DNA of 22,382 bases from Sergeia podlipaevii (lineage: Eukaryota; Euglenozoa; Kinetoplastea; Trypanosomatida; Trypanosomatidae), in contig JASANZ010001892.1 in NCBI GenBank assembly GCA_030849805.1, positions 1 through 22,382 on the forward strand. The letters are read 5' to 3'. Shown piece by piece: positions 7,560-17,100 of the stretch. Within the stretch, counting starts at the first letter, position 1. Every line of letters starts with the position of its first letter. The notes under the pieces were generated by a model. It had not been told where the DNA came from. It made no database searches and was given only the letters and a program-made list of their open reading frames with translations. Both the position numbers and the translations under genes were made by a program.

Positions 7560-8387
7560 TCACTTCACTCTCGTTCTCTGCATGTAAGAGACGTCATCAA
7601 CAAACGCAATAACTGTAGACGCTAGTGCTGCGGGGAAGGAGGCGCAGCTTGGCTCCTCTAACCACCCCGGATCCAGCCCTTCATCTTCCATGCGTGCCTT
7701 CACATCTGACTCTGGCACACCTAGCGTTAACAGCTCAAAGAAACCGTGCAGGCGTGGATGGAACTGCTTCATCGTCTTCTCAGTTTGCGGTGGCCGCGAT
7801 GGCGGCGGCGGAATAGACACAGATGTACCGACTTCTGTGACCGTGGTAGTGGGAGCGGCAGGAGGTGACACTAACCCCGGAAGCAGCGGTGGCGGCTTCG
7901 CAATTGCCGCGTCCTCCTGGCGTCTATCAGCCGGTTCCTCCTTGGTTGCAGGGGTAGTGCTCTTGTACCCAGGAGGCAAAGGGGGTACAGGCGGCGGTGG
8001 CGGCGGAGATGAAAGAGAATGGGAAGCCCCACCCGCGACTAACGCGCCAAGCGCGGGCATTGGCGGAGGTCTCTGTAACGCACCAGGTCGGCCGCGACGT
8101 GCTGAGTCGTTCTTAAGCGGAGGCGAGGCCGTAGCCTTGATCTCACCCTTGTCATTCGCCACTACTACAGCAGCTCCGAGAGCGTCCTTGATGTCCGACA
8201 GCTGTGCTTCCAGCAAGAACGTACTCGCCTCCAGCCGTTGCAGAGAACGATTACTACGATAAAGCTTCGCGTTGCACTCCTCGGCGAAGCGATTCATGAA
8301 CTGGGTAGTACTAATGATAAAATTGTTGATCAGTTCTACTGTGCGCTCCATCTGCTCTTCATCGACGCCGCATTGCGTACTCATCAT
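7560..8387 (-). CDS. WASHC3: WASH complex subunit 3 (CCDC53-like), 275 aa
   Basis: The N-terminus (residues ~12-70, VELINNFIISTTQFMNRF then a heptad-like helix) matches the CCDC53 coiled coil, whose human form has FLNQFVVHTVQFLNRF. The C-terminal motif (GVPESDVKARMEDEGLDP, ~223-240, then LEEP) matches the CCDC53 GVP...MxxEGLDP signature. The WASH complex activates Arp2/3 on endosomes to make branched actin for cargo sorting and retrieval; this subunit is a small scaffold within it. The protein is longer than the human one (~194 aa) because the middle holds Pro-rich tracts (127-138, 165-170, 193-200), which could bind profilin or SH3/WW-type partners (inference). Tandem ATGs at 8387 and 8384 begin the frame, ~15 nt after the predicted splice acceptor. 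Confidence 0.9.
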   Translation of the reverse strand: MMSTQCGVDEEQMERTVELINNFIISTTQFMNRFAEECNAKLYRSNRSLQRLEASTFLLEAQLSDIKDALGAAVVVANDKGEIKATASPPLKNDSARRGRPGALQRPPPMPALGALVAGGASHSLSSPPPPPPVPPLPPGYKSTTPATKEEPADRRQEDAAIAKPPPLLPGLVSPPAAPTTTVTEVGTSVSIPPPPSRPPQTEKTMKQFHPRLHGFFELLTLGVPESDVKARMEDEGLDPGWLEEPSCASFPAALASTVIAFVDDVSYMQRTRVK

Positions 8388-8402
8388 CCCAATTGCTGCT
8401 CA

Positions 8403-8460
8403 CTTTCCAGCAGCCCCCCACACCAAAAAAAAAAGGAAAAGAAAGAAAGAAAGAAAAAAG
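8403..8460 (-). promoter_or_regulatory. Predicted spliced-leader acceptor of WASHC3
   Basis: A minus-strand T/C tract (8460-8424) is followed, after a G-rich spacer, by the first AG at 8404/8403. This leaves a leader of ~15 nt before the tandem ATG codons. Confidence 0.45.
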
Positions 8461-8970
8461 TTTATCAAAAAAAAAAAGAGGTAAAAAAAAAAGCAAGCAG
8501 ATCGCTGAACCGCTATAATACGTCACCCCATTGCAAAAGCTAATCCCCGGCATAAAAGAAAATAAAAAGGGAGAGAAAAAGAAAGAAAACAATAGTGGTA
8601 ACTTCACAGAAATGCACGCGCGCACACACACACACACAAGAAAAAAAAAAAATGAATACCCCTCCCTCCCTTTCCAAAGATACATTTGTCACTCATGTAC
8701 CAGAGACATCACTCTCTCTCTCTCTCTCTCTCTCCCACCTGTTTGAAGAGAAATCGATGTAAACAGGCATTTACTTTCATGTTATTTTTTTTTTCTTTTT
8801 GCTATAAACCATAATATTACAAAAGTAGACATTTTCTTCTTCTTGCAATATGCGTAGAACATACTACACCGTGCTGGGCAAGGCGCCAAGAAAGGCTCCT
8901 CTTCATCGTCCACTTCGTCGATCATGTACGCCCTCCTTCTTCCGTATTTCACTCACCTTTTTCATTTTTT

Positions 8971-8992
8971 TTTTCCCTTGTCAAGGGGAAAA
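8971..8992. other. Short hairpin candidate in the 3' UTR of the 770-aa protein gene
   Basis: CCCTT (8975-8979) can pair with AAGGG (8983-8987) across a 3-nt loop, and flanking TTTT/AAAA can extend the stem past one bulged G. It lies ~80 nt after the stop codon. It may be a chance product of the T- and A-rich flanks. Confidence 0.25.
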
Positions 8993-9069
8993 GAACAGGA
9001 AAAAAGCTGCGAGCGGGGGAAAAAAAAACATAATACTGTGTATATCTCTAGATGATGTGGTGGACGCTT

Positions 9070-11382
9070 CTACTGAAGCTCGTGCTCAGCGAGACCCTCT
9101 ACGTAGTCGTCCATAATGGTACCCACTTCACTCATCACTTCGTTCATACAGTCCTCAAGCAGCGCGTTGCTAAGACGTTGCGCAAACACAAACTGAGAGA
9201 CATTACTGGTGTTCCACAGGCGCTCATTGTAAGCAATGAACTCAAAGTTCTCGGCCTGAAAGGCGCGGAGGCGCCTCACTACGGCGTCATCAATGTAGCC
9301 GCGTGCCCGTCGTCGTGGCCTCTGCAAAACTGCAGTTGAGTTGTTTTCATCAGAGGTAGCAGCAGCAGATGTGGTGGCGGTCGTGGCATCGGGCTGTGGC
9401 TGCTGGTCATCCCCAGCCGCTGGCTGCTTGGCTGCAATGACAGTCATTTCGTCCTCCATGCGTGCCAGACGGTGCTGCAGGCGAGAGACTACCAGTGCCT
9501 CATCGACTTCATCATCCTCCAGCTCGGTATCAAGGCTGTCGCCGCCTTCCCGCCCTGCTGCGGTAACGTTCCCCATATCGATGGTGACCTCCGCATCCAA
9601 CGCGGCGAGACGCCGCAAGTTCCGTAACTCGCCCTGCTTGTCGCTACTTCCTCCTCCGGTCCTATCTGCCTGCTGGGACGGGTTTTCGCTAGTCCCGATG
9701 TCCTTGCAGATGCCCTGTAAGATGCGCTGGTGATCGCGTAGCATGTTGTCAATAGTACTAGCTAACTCATCAACGGACGGGCCTACTGAGCGTGTTTCCT
9801 CTGCACCTGGCTGAACAGACGCCAAAGCGGCGGTATCGGGAGAGGCATCACTGAAGTGACGGCTGCGGGGAGGATCATACGTGTTGGCCCCCTCTTCCTT
9901 GCGGCTGCTCTTGCGTCGCTGCTCCTGTCGGCCCACCTCTGTTTCGCTGAATGCTTTGCTATACATCTTAGTGCTGTCGTCGCTTTCGATAGTCTTGGCA
10001 TTTGCAGCAGCTGAAGCAGCCGCCTGCCCATGGCGCAGTGACACGGGTTTCGACAGTAACGCCGCCGCATGGTGAATGACATCTACAGGGACGGTAGGTG
10101 TGTTGACAGCGCCTGCTGGCTTTGCCTTTGGGCCAAATCCCCCGCTCCGTAATTGACGCACGCTGCCGCTTTCTGAGAGTTGTGTTTGCAGCATCAGCTG
10201 CTGCTGACGTGGTGTGCCGCTGCTGATGCTCCCGAGGGTAGTCAGCGGACTAGCGGAGGAGTATCCCGCCATGAAAGCCAGTCTGTGATCACCTGAGCTA
10301 ACAAGGTCGCCCTCGCTAGTGTCATGGCCGACTTTAGCATCTATCCCAGCTGGCTTCCCGCTGTCAGCATCGCTGTGATGGACTGCGGTGAAGCTGGGTT
10401 TCGATACGACCTTCACGCGGTCGCCTCCATCCTCACGATGATGCTGATGATGGCGGTAGCGGTGATGGTGCCAACCTTGGCCCAGTGGATAACGAGAAGA
10501 ATGATGCTCATTACCCCTGCTAGTGCGGATGGCTTGCTGATACTTGAAGGATGCATAGGAGGGCTCAAATGACGGTCTCTCTATACCGTCAGCATCGGAT
10601 CCATCAACAGCGTTGTCGTACTCACCCCCACGACTACGGTAGTGAGCGGCATTTTCCTTCTCTTGACTCTCATGATATCGCCCGTTGGCGCCAGAGAGCA
10701 CACGATTGTATTTAGAGCCGTGGCTCTCGCCGCGAGGTCTATTTCCGTATCCATCGTGAGCTCTAGCACCGTCAGCAGCGTGTCTCATGTTGTCATTACC
10801 TCGCATGACAGCGCCACCAGCAGCACCCATTGGCGGACGACTGGTAACGCCGTGTTCTAGATTGGCCCCAAGTCGCTGCCGCGGCTCTGCCAAGCGGCTG
10901 AACAGCTCCTCCTCCTCTGCTTGTGGTCGTTGGGAACGCAGCGTTCTCGTTTCTTGTAACTTCAGCGTGTCATCGTGGCGCTGCCGCTGGTGGGCTTGCT
11001 GAGGCTGAGAGGACAATCCAAATGATGACTTTGCGTGTCTAAACACCTCCTCTTTGTTTCTACCGGGCACGCCATCTCTACTTTTCAACCCAGTACGGGC
11101 CCCACTAACAGCACGCGAATGTGGAGAAGAAGAGAGACGTGCCGCGGTCCTACGCTCATCGCCACGTTCATCATCGTCGCCCTCCTGTATCATCCACTGT
11201 TGCACACTTCCTTTATAGCGCAGTGCCTCCAGCCCCACCGCGTCGATCATCTCCATCACGTCCTTGTGAGCCACGCGCTGCACAAGATTCAGCAACTTGA
11301 AGCGATTCATAAGAACAGCATACTCTGAAGGAGAATTAGGCGGCTGAACTCCTTCCTCTACGGTACTACCACGGGGAAGCAT
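9070..11382 (-). CDS. Hypothetical protein with conserved-looking helical termini (770 aa)
   Basis: I do not recognise this protein. Residues ~19-66 (SEYAVLMNRFKLLNLVQRV through EALRYKGSVQQWMIQEG) look like a small helical domain. The centre (~70-590) is low-complexity, rich in Ser, Arg, Gly and His, with a histidine cluster at ~293-315 (GWHHHRYRHHQHHRED). Further on come coiled-coil-like helices (DELASTIDNMLRDHQRILQ and VVSRLQHRLARMEDEMTVIAA), an Ala/Thr linker, then a strongly helical C-terminus (~703-770) with pattern FAQRLSNALLEDCMNEVMSEV. That pattern resembles the C-terminal helical segments of some centriole/basal-body proteins, but I cannot assign a family. No membrane segments or catalytic motifs are seen. 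The ATG at 11382 is the first of the frame. Cytoskeletal or basal-body location is only a guess. Confidence 0.8.
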   Translation of the reverse strand: MLPRGSTVEEGVQPPNSPSEYAVLMNRFKLLNLVQRVAHKDVMEMIDAVGLEALRYKGSVQQWMIQEGDDDERGDERRTAARLSSSPHSRAVSGARTGLKSRDGVPGRNKEEVFRHAKSSFGLSSQPQQAHQRQRHDDTLKLQETRTLRSQRPQAEEEELFSRLAEPRQRLGANLEHGVTSRPPMGAAGGAVMRGNDNMRHAADGARAHDGYGNRPRGESHGSKYNRVLSGANGRYHESQEKENAAHYRSRGGEYDNAVDGSDADGIERPSFEPSYASFKYQQAIRTSRGNEHHSSRYPLGQGWHHHRYRHHQHHREDGGDRVKVVSKPSFTAVHHSDADSGKPAGIDAKVGHDTSEGDLVSSGDHRLAFMAGYSSASPLTTLGSISSGTPRQQQLMLQTQLSESGSVRQLRSGGFGPKAKPAGAVNTPTVPVDVIHHAAALLSKPVSLRHGQAAASAAANAKTIESDDSTKMYSKAFSETEVGRQEQRRKSSRKEEGANTYDPPRSRHFSDASPDTAALASVQPGAEETRSVGPSVDELASTIDNMLRDHQRILQGICKDIGTSENPSQQADRTGGGSSDKQGELRNLRRLAALDAEVTIDMGNVTAAGREGGDSLDTELEDDEVDEALVVSRLQHRLARMEDEMTVIAAKQPAAGDDQQPQPDATTATTSAAATSDENNSTAVLQRPRRRARGYIDDAVVRRLRAFQAENFEFIAYNERLWNTSNVSQFVFAQRLSNALLEDCMNEVMSEVGTIMDDYVEGLAEHELQ

Positions 11383-11492
11383 ATTATTGAGCCTATCTTT
11401 TGCAGAGTTTAAGGAAAGCCTTTCCGATCAATGTAGATTGTGCCTAATTCGTTTACCTGTACCTTTTTTTTCCCCCTTTACTTTCTCTTACA

Positions 11493-11542
11493 CTTAGAAA
11501 GAAAAAAAAAAATGAGTCTAATCTGAGTAATAATACAAAAAA
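11493..11542 (-). promoter_or_regulatory. Predicted spliced-leader acceptors (two alternatives) of the 770-aa protein gene
   Basis: Two minus-strand T-tracts occur in series. The tract at 11541-11530 leads to CAG with AG at 11524/11523, and the tract at 11512-11498 leads to AAG with AG at 11494/11493. Either would give a leader of ~110-140 nt. Confidence 0.4.
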
Positions 11543-11879
11543 AAAAAAGAATACAAATAAAGAATTTCTCCTTCTCTACGTCTACGTCTAAATATGAGCT
11601 GCTGCTTTCTCTCTTCCTCAGCAACTCGGTAATAATAATAAAAAAATATATATATAAAATATAAGTGGGATATATAATTCTAGTTGTCCCACTCTTTGTC
11701 CTGCGCCAAAAAAAAAAAAAATACAGCTGTACGGGGCTACTTTCCTTCTTCTCCCTTTATACGAGGAGGAGTCGTGTACACAATGCACGGCAGCCCTGAC
11801 GGTGCACGGCTTCTCTGAACTAGTGCCACAAACACTTTTTAAAAAAAGAGAAAAGACGAGAGAGAGAGAGAGAGAGAGA

Positions 11880-11880
11880 N
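11880..11880. other. Undetermined base (N)
   Basis: A single N sits at the end of a (GA)n microsatellite, so repeat length and local sequence are uncertain here. Confidence 0.95.
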
Positions 11881-12752
11881 ACCATAAAAGAAACGCAAAA
11901 GCACAGCTTCACAGTAGAAAAAGTGAATCGATAGATATCTGGTGACCCAGATTGAAGCTCTGTTCTTATGCCTACCACATCGTTCGCAGAAGTCGGCACA
12001 TGCCTCATGACCGTTTCCCTCTTCTCGTAGGTCGATGCACAAACATTGTTGCATTTTTGTTTTTAAAGCCTGCTTGCCATTTACGTGCGCCTTGGCCTAT
12101 TGGCAGAATTAACAAGTGATTATATCCCATACGTCAAGAGCCGCCCACCTCTTAGTCATCTTTTTTAGTTGTTGTTTGAGGGGGGAGGCGAAAGTAGAAG
12201 ATACATATGTATATACATATATATATCGCCAGCATGCATGTCACCTGCCAATATGAAACAACAACAGCAACGAAAAAAAAAGAGGGAAATCGCATGAAAG
12301 CTTTGCGATGTATACGCCATCCCACAATGTCCCCCCCCCTTTTTTTTTGCAATATGTGCACGTTTGGAAAGACAAAGACACGCTCCATCATATTCTCTCC
12401 CTCTCTCTCTCTCTCTCACTTCCCCTTCACAAAAAAAAAAGGGTGAACTTGGCGGTTTATATGATTTTTCTTACTAGATATACTTCCATTATAAATAAAA
12501 AAATATATTTCTCTCTCTCTCTTTCGTAGGCTTGAGGCAATAGTAGTAGTAATCGTAATCGTTGCTTGTATTTGGCCACAACTACAAAAAAAAAAAATTG
12601 CCCGCTGCCCCGACGTCGTCCCTAACAACAGAAAAGCAACAACAATTAAAAAAATAAGCAGAAAGCACGGAAGAAAAAAAGCCGGCTTAAATCCCTTCTT
12701 TAAACCTCCCTTTGCATACACTACTTGCTACAAGCCCTCTCCCTTTTCATTT

Positions 12753-13676
12753 TTAGTAGTCCTCATCGTCGTCGTCATCCTCCTCGTAGTCGTCCTCCTC
12801 CATATCACTGCTACCATCACGAGCCTCGCCTGTGTAGTAGTTCACAGCGCAAGGAACGATGCTGTTGTGCACAACCTGCAGAAGCGCAATCACCTGGCTA
12901 TCATCATCGCCGTCCTCCTCGTCATCGCTGGAGCTCTTCTTGGTGAAAATATCAAAGAACGAGGGACGGGTCACCTTGCGAGGGGCCGCCGCGCGAGCTC
13001 CCTTCTTCTTCGGAGCGGCAGTAGTAATGGCGGGGTTCTTACCGGACTTCCAGGTGATGGGGCTGCGCTTCACCTCGATATCCTCGCTATTTTCACCGAC
13101 AAGCAGCGTGATGGTGAGTTTCTCCTCCTCAAAAAAGAGATTGGGCTCAAAGGTAAAAACAACAGAAAAACTACCGTAGCCACCCTCCACAATGGTGGAG
13201 TTGATGTCAATCAGGTGGTGCAGAACCTCCTCGTCGTACTCCTCAATAATAGAAGCAAGGCCGACGTGGTGCTGCAGCGCGCTGAGCCAAAAGTTAGGGA
13301 TGTTCTTATCCATAGGATCCACAGTGCCAGTAGTCTCCACTACACCCTTATGCTCCTCAGGAAAGCCCTTGGCCACCTCTTCCTCAGAGACCGGGGCACC
13401 AGTGCCAGTGAGGATCTCGCGACGGCGAGCGTACAGGGGCTCATAAAGATTGTCATACTTCTGGCGAAGCGCCATCTCCTTCTTCTCCATCTCACGCTGC
13501 AGTTTGAGGTACTCCTCGTGGTACATCATGAGAAGCTCAGCACGCTCACGGATCTTCTTGGGCTTCGCCTCAAACTCCTTCACCGCACGGCCATCAAGGA
13601 AGCTCTGGATCATGCCGCCGCCCATCATCATATCCTCGTCATCCGACATATTCTCAGGCGTCTGTCCCTTGCCCAT
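12753..13676 (-). CDS. Nucleosome assembly protein (NAP) family histone chaperone, 307 aa
   Basis: The NAP architecture is visible in order: a long N-terminal helix (~31-88, KEFEAKPKKIRERAELL through YDNLYEPLYARRREIL), the core motif IPNFWLSALQHH (126-137), FEPNLFFEEEKLT (176-188, matching the F.PN.yF.n..L element), a basic nuclear-localisation-like patch (KKKGARAAAPRK, 223-234), RPSFFDIF (237-244), the domain-closing IVPCAVNYYTGEA (273-285), and an acidic tail (291-307). NAP proteins bind H2A-H2B or H3-H4 and move them between cytoplasm, nucleus and DNA. Length is a little below yeast or human NAP1 (~390-420), mainly from a shorter N-terminus and acidic regions. SET/TAF-I type NAPs are the alternative subfamily. 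The ATG at 13676 follows the predicted splice acceptor by ~34 nt. A long open frame on the opposite strand is a shadow of this gene. Confidence 0.92.
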   Translation of the reverse strand: MGKGQTPENMSDDEDMMMGGGMIQSFLDGRAVKEFEAKPKKIRERAELLMMYHEEYLKLQREMEKKEMALRQKYDNLYEPLYARRREILTGTGAPVSEEEVAKGFPEEHKGVVETTGTVDPMDKNIPNFWLSALQHHVGLASIIEEYDEEVLHHLIDINSTIVEGGYGSFSVVFTFEPNLFFEEEKLTITLLVGENSEDIEVKRSPITWKSGKNPAITTAAPKKKGARAAAPRKVTRPSFFDIFTKKSSSDDEEDGDDDSQVIALLQVVHNSIVPCAVNYYTGEARDGSSDMEEDDYEEDDDDDEDY

Positions 13677-14118
13677 TTTTCTTTCTGTGTGATAAAAAGA
13701 GTTGATATTCCTGAAACAAAAAAAAATGAATGTTTTCAGCGAGTGTTGATGCGCAGCTAGAGAGAGAGGTGCCTACCTAATCTATATGTGTGCGTGTATG
13801 TATGTTCAAAAAAAAAAAAGACTTTGCAAAGAGTCAATCAAAAAATAGAAAAGAAAGAAAAAAACATCCAAAATGAACTAGTTCAAAAAAAGAAAAAAAA
13901 AATAGAAGCGCAAAAAAATTAAAAGAAATTCTAGTGCATCTAGCGAGGCTACTTCATGTAAACATATGCGTTGTTGCTGTTTATTTTAAAATTTGAGGCG
14001 CAAAGCAAGTCAGCAAAAAAAATAAAACGCAAGAATAACAAGAGCGAAGTAAAGCAGCAGTAGTAGAACAGGTCAAAAGTGGATTACCATCGGTCCCAAA
14101 GCCCAGTTATAGTCGTCA
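13677..14118. other. Intergenic region between the Vps39-like and NAP genes
   Basis: A/T-rich spacer with several plus-strand A-tracts (for example ~13808-13820 and ~13893-13902), which are further candidate pyrimidine tracts on the minus strand. It should contain the 3' UTR of the Vps39-like gene. I see no gene in it. Confidence 0.55.
13711..13727 (-). promoter_or_regulatory. Predicted spliced-leader acceptor of the NAP gene
   Basis: A minus-strand T-tract (13726-13718) followed by GTTTCAG places AG at 13712/13711, ~34 nt upstream of the ATG. A second CACAG nearer the ATG (13686/13685) is an alternative. Confidence 0.45.
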
Positions 14119-17100
14119 TTATGCTCCTCCCACGACGTTCATTGAAGTTGCACGAAGCGACACACAGCGCACTTCCATGGCCGCCAGAAGAGTCGAAAGT
14201 GACACGTCAAGATACAGTCCGTTCGATATCAGAGCCGCAACATCTAGACAACTGAGGCCATGAGCGTTGATGACGCCTGGATCGCAGTCCGCACTCACCA
14301 GCATCCAGATACATGAAAGAACCACATGAACAAACGCAAGCTCCCTGGTAGTGAGAGAAATTATGCTGCTGTTGCTGCCTTTATCCTTCTCCCTCTGCAG
14401 CACCACTCCATTGTCCCTACTGTCACTACTGTCACAGCTCGCACTATCATAGAGGGTCAGCAAACTCATAGCCTGATGGAGCAGTGTGGAGCCCTCCTCA
14501 TCTCTCAGTATAGCAGCACTCGGCCACTCCATCAAAAGCTCACGTAGTGCTGGAAGGTTCATCTTTTCCAGCAAGTATGGTGCCTCTGCTAGGGAAGAGG
14601 GCAGTTTTGCCTCTGAAGCACCGGTAGTTGTACAATAAATGGGCCCAAAATGTGGAATGCAAAGTGCCCTAGTAAACAGGGCTGTGCGTGACCTGTCCAC
14701 TTCGGTCATCTCATCTCTAGTCAGAGTGCGCGTTGTCACGTTCATGTGCACCGGGTACGCAGCCTCGTCAGATGCCAACATCGCGTATGCCTCGGCAACC
14801 CTCTCCAGCCACACTCTCACCTCCCCTGCAGTAGCAGTCAAGGCGGCGGCAGCTTCAGTCCTTGTTTCACGTTCAGCTACCGTCGCCTTGACAGGTTCAA
14901 TGTGCACTCGTAAAAGATGCTCCACCACCACGCTTCTCGCGGACTGAGGAAGCAGTAGCAGCGCACGACCTGCCATTGGGGCTTCGGCCGCACAACCACT
15001 ACCGAGTCTGAACCACTGCCTTGTTGCTGTTGTCACCAATCGTCGCACCTGGTGGGCTGCTTTCATGCAGGCACAACTACGTTCGTTCTCCTCACCCGCA
15101 TCGCTGCCGGAGCAGCAGCATTCGACATCTGTAGGCAGGGAAGGTGAGACAAGAGGAGACTCCACTCGTGGCAAAGGCAAGTAACTAGAAATGTAAACCT
15201 TTTCTCGTAACAGAGCCATTGCCTCCGCAATACGCCCATGACGCCAAAGCAGAAGTGCGAGCAAGCGATACTCCTTCACGCGGAACAGTAATAAATCATA
15301 GCAGTCCTCGAGGCACACGTAACGACCCCGAGCAACCAGGTCATAGGCCACTCTATGCTCCTGCCTTTCCAAAGCAAGCACGAGAAGCGCGTACTGCATC
15401 GCCCGCGCATGCGCAATACGACGGCGCTCTGTCCTTGTTCTTCTCTCTCCGTCTTCTTGTTCAGTCGCATCATCGCTGTAAAGTTTCTTATCGATGGACG
15501 CCAATGTGTCAGCGAGTCGCCGATGGAAGAAGAGCCACAATGCATCCTTAAAGGTGGTCCAGCAGTGCTCCAGAAAGACTGCCACTGTGGCGGACCCGAG
15601 GTCCTGCACAGAGCGCACAGGCCCACCTTGATGCTTTTCAAGAAATAGCGAAGACGGAACGAAAGGAAAAGCATCAGTGTTATCGAAGGTGTCCTGCCAG
15701 GCATGCTGCAGCTCGCCGTAAAACAGATTGTAGGGACTGGGACCTTGCCAATCGTGCCAGTATCGCTGACGCGCTGGAAAGCAAAGCGCTGCCTCACTGG
15801 CGCTATCACTGCTACCTCCTTCACCGCTAGTCCTGCTACTGTCGGTGCACGGCACTACAGAGATGGCAACTCGTTGCCCGCTTGTGCCCTCGGCTAAGGC
15901 AGTATCTAGCAAAGCGTGAAACTCTAGCGAATACTCCGCTGTCTCCGCAGGAGGCACGCACTCCGGCACACACAGCGCCAAGTCTCTTGGATCTACACGA
16001 TCCCCAAAGTAGCGAAATGCATCTGCAAACTGACATCTATGCAAACTCGCAAAGCCCGCCATGAGGCGTAACTCCCCCTCCAGGTTGCCAAGGAACAGCG
16101 CACTGCGAGCCTGGTGAAAACGAAGCAGCTCAAAGGCCTCAGTAGCGCGGTCAAACTCAACTAAGTCGGCAAGATGCTGCCGGAGTGGCCGCAGTCGCGA
16201 CATCCAGACGGTGTCCTGGCCGCAGACGAAGAGAGAATCGCCCCGAGCACGCTGAGGCCCATAAAGCACGCCAGAGATGGGCAGTCGCTCCACTACAATG
16301 TCCTCATAGAGGGAGTAAACATCGCAGTAGGCACTGGTGAAGATAAAGAGAAACGGAAAGCGAGCCACAATCAGGCGGGCGGTGTCTTCTAGGACGCACA
16401 AGGATCGACTGCCGGCATCTGGCGTGGTGATTGGAAGCGGGGCGAGCGGCGCAGCAACCACTTCTCGGCCCTGACATGTGTACACCTCGCCTTCGCCCAG
16501 CGCCAGCACCAGTGCGGGGATATGGCTGAGCGTAGCATTCCTTGAAGATGCCCCGGATGCAGTGGGCGGCGATGGCAACGGGGGGATCGGGTCCCATGAA
16601 TGCAACACACTTTGCGAAGAACCATCCGTCAATGAAAGAAAACAGCAGTCCTGACGCATGCGTACGCATGCCATGTCCTCAGAAACAACAAGAGTCTCCA
16701 CAGGAGCTGGAGCACCAAGCTCCTGTGAGAGCACCACGCGTGGTCTATGATCGGCCAAAACCTCCACCTCAAAGAGATTGAGGATACGCGCATCCGTTGC
16801 TGTCACGCAGAGAAGAAGCTGTGACATGGACTGTTGTGGACGATAGCGCTGCTGCTGTTGCCAAGTTGAAAAGATACTATCACTAGTGGTGGTAGTGATG
16901 CTGCTCGTCGTGCGTGTATGAGGGGGAAGAGGCAGCGACAAGTTGCAATCTCTGTCATGCGGTTGCGAGCTTTGCGTCCAGGCCATTGCAACAGGCGAAG
17001 CTGGACCAGTGCTAGATCCTTGCGCCGCACCGCTAGACTGTCCAGTAGCGTTATCAAAGCTGGTGGTTGCGGACGGAAAGGAGAGCGCGAAGCGGCTCAC

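Larger units (their letters stand above)
8388..9069. other. Intergenic region between the 770-aa protein gene and WASHC3
   Basis: It contains the WASHC3 pyrimidine tract at its left end, an (AC)n run (~8623-8638), a (CT)n run (~8708-8735) and a small hairpin candidate at 8971-8992. The remainder is probably the 3' UTR of the 770-aa gene. Open frames on either strand are driven by A-tracts and microsatellites. Confidence 0.55.
11383..12752. other. Longest intergenic region (1.4 kb), between the NAP and 770-aa protein genes
   Basis: A/T-rich spacer with a (GA)n run (~11860-11879) ending at an undetermined base (N at 11880), AT runs (~11646-11657), a C8T9 tract (~12331-12349), and (CT)n runs (~12397-12418 and ~12511-12522). 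A less repetitive stretch (~11920-12130) carries a minus-strand 71-aa frame with a Cys cluster (HEACADFCERCGRH), but it runs through the N and the microsatellite and has no clear splice signal, so it is not called as a gene. No RNA gene is recognised. Confidence 0.5.

Noticed and set aside
7690..8262. 190-codon plus-strand open frame with Gly-rich product
   Set aside because: It is the complement of the proline-rich part of WASHC3; Pro codons on one strand read as Gly on the other.
11839..12054. 71-aa minus-strand frame with a Cys cluster (CADFCERCGRH)
   Set aside because: It runs into the (GA)n microsatellite and the N at 11880, an overlapping frame is equally open, and no strong splice tract precedes it. 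It was not called as a zinc-finger gene.
12867..13760. 297-codon open frame on the plus strand
   Set aside because: It lies almost entirely opposite the NAP gene, whose motifs are clear on the minus strand. Its product is a leucine/arginine-rich shadow and the strand disagrees with the whole array.
14990..15121. Cysteine cluster in the Vps39-like protein as a possible RING/zinc finger
   Set aside because: The cysteines (CCC, then CAC about 13 residues later) lie in a low-complexity insert and do not have CxxC pairs or the C-terminal position of the family's zinc finger.
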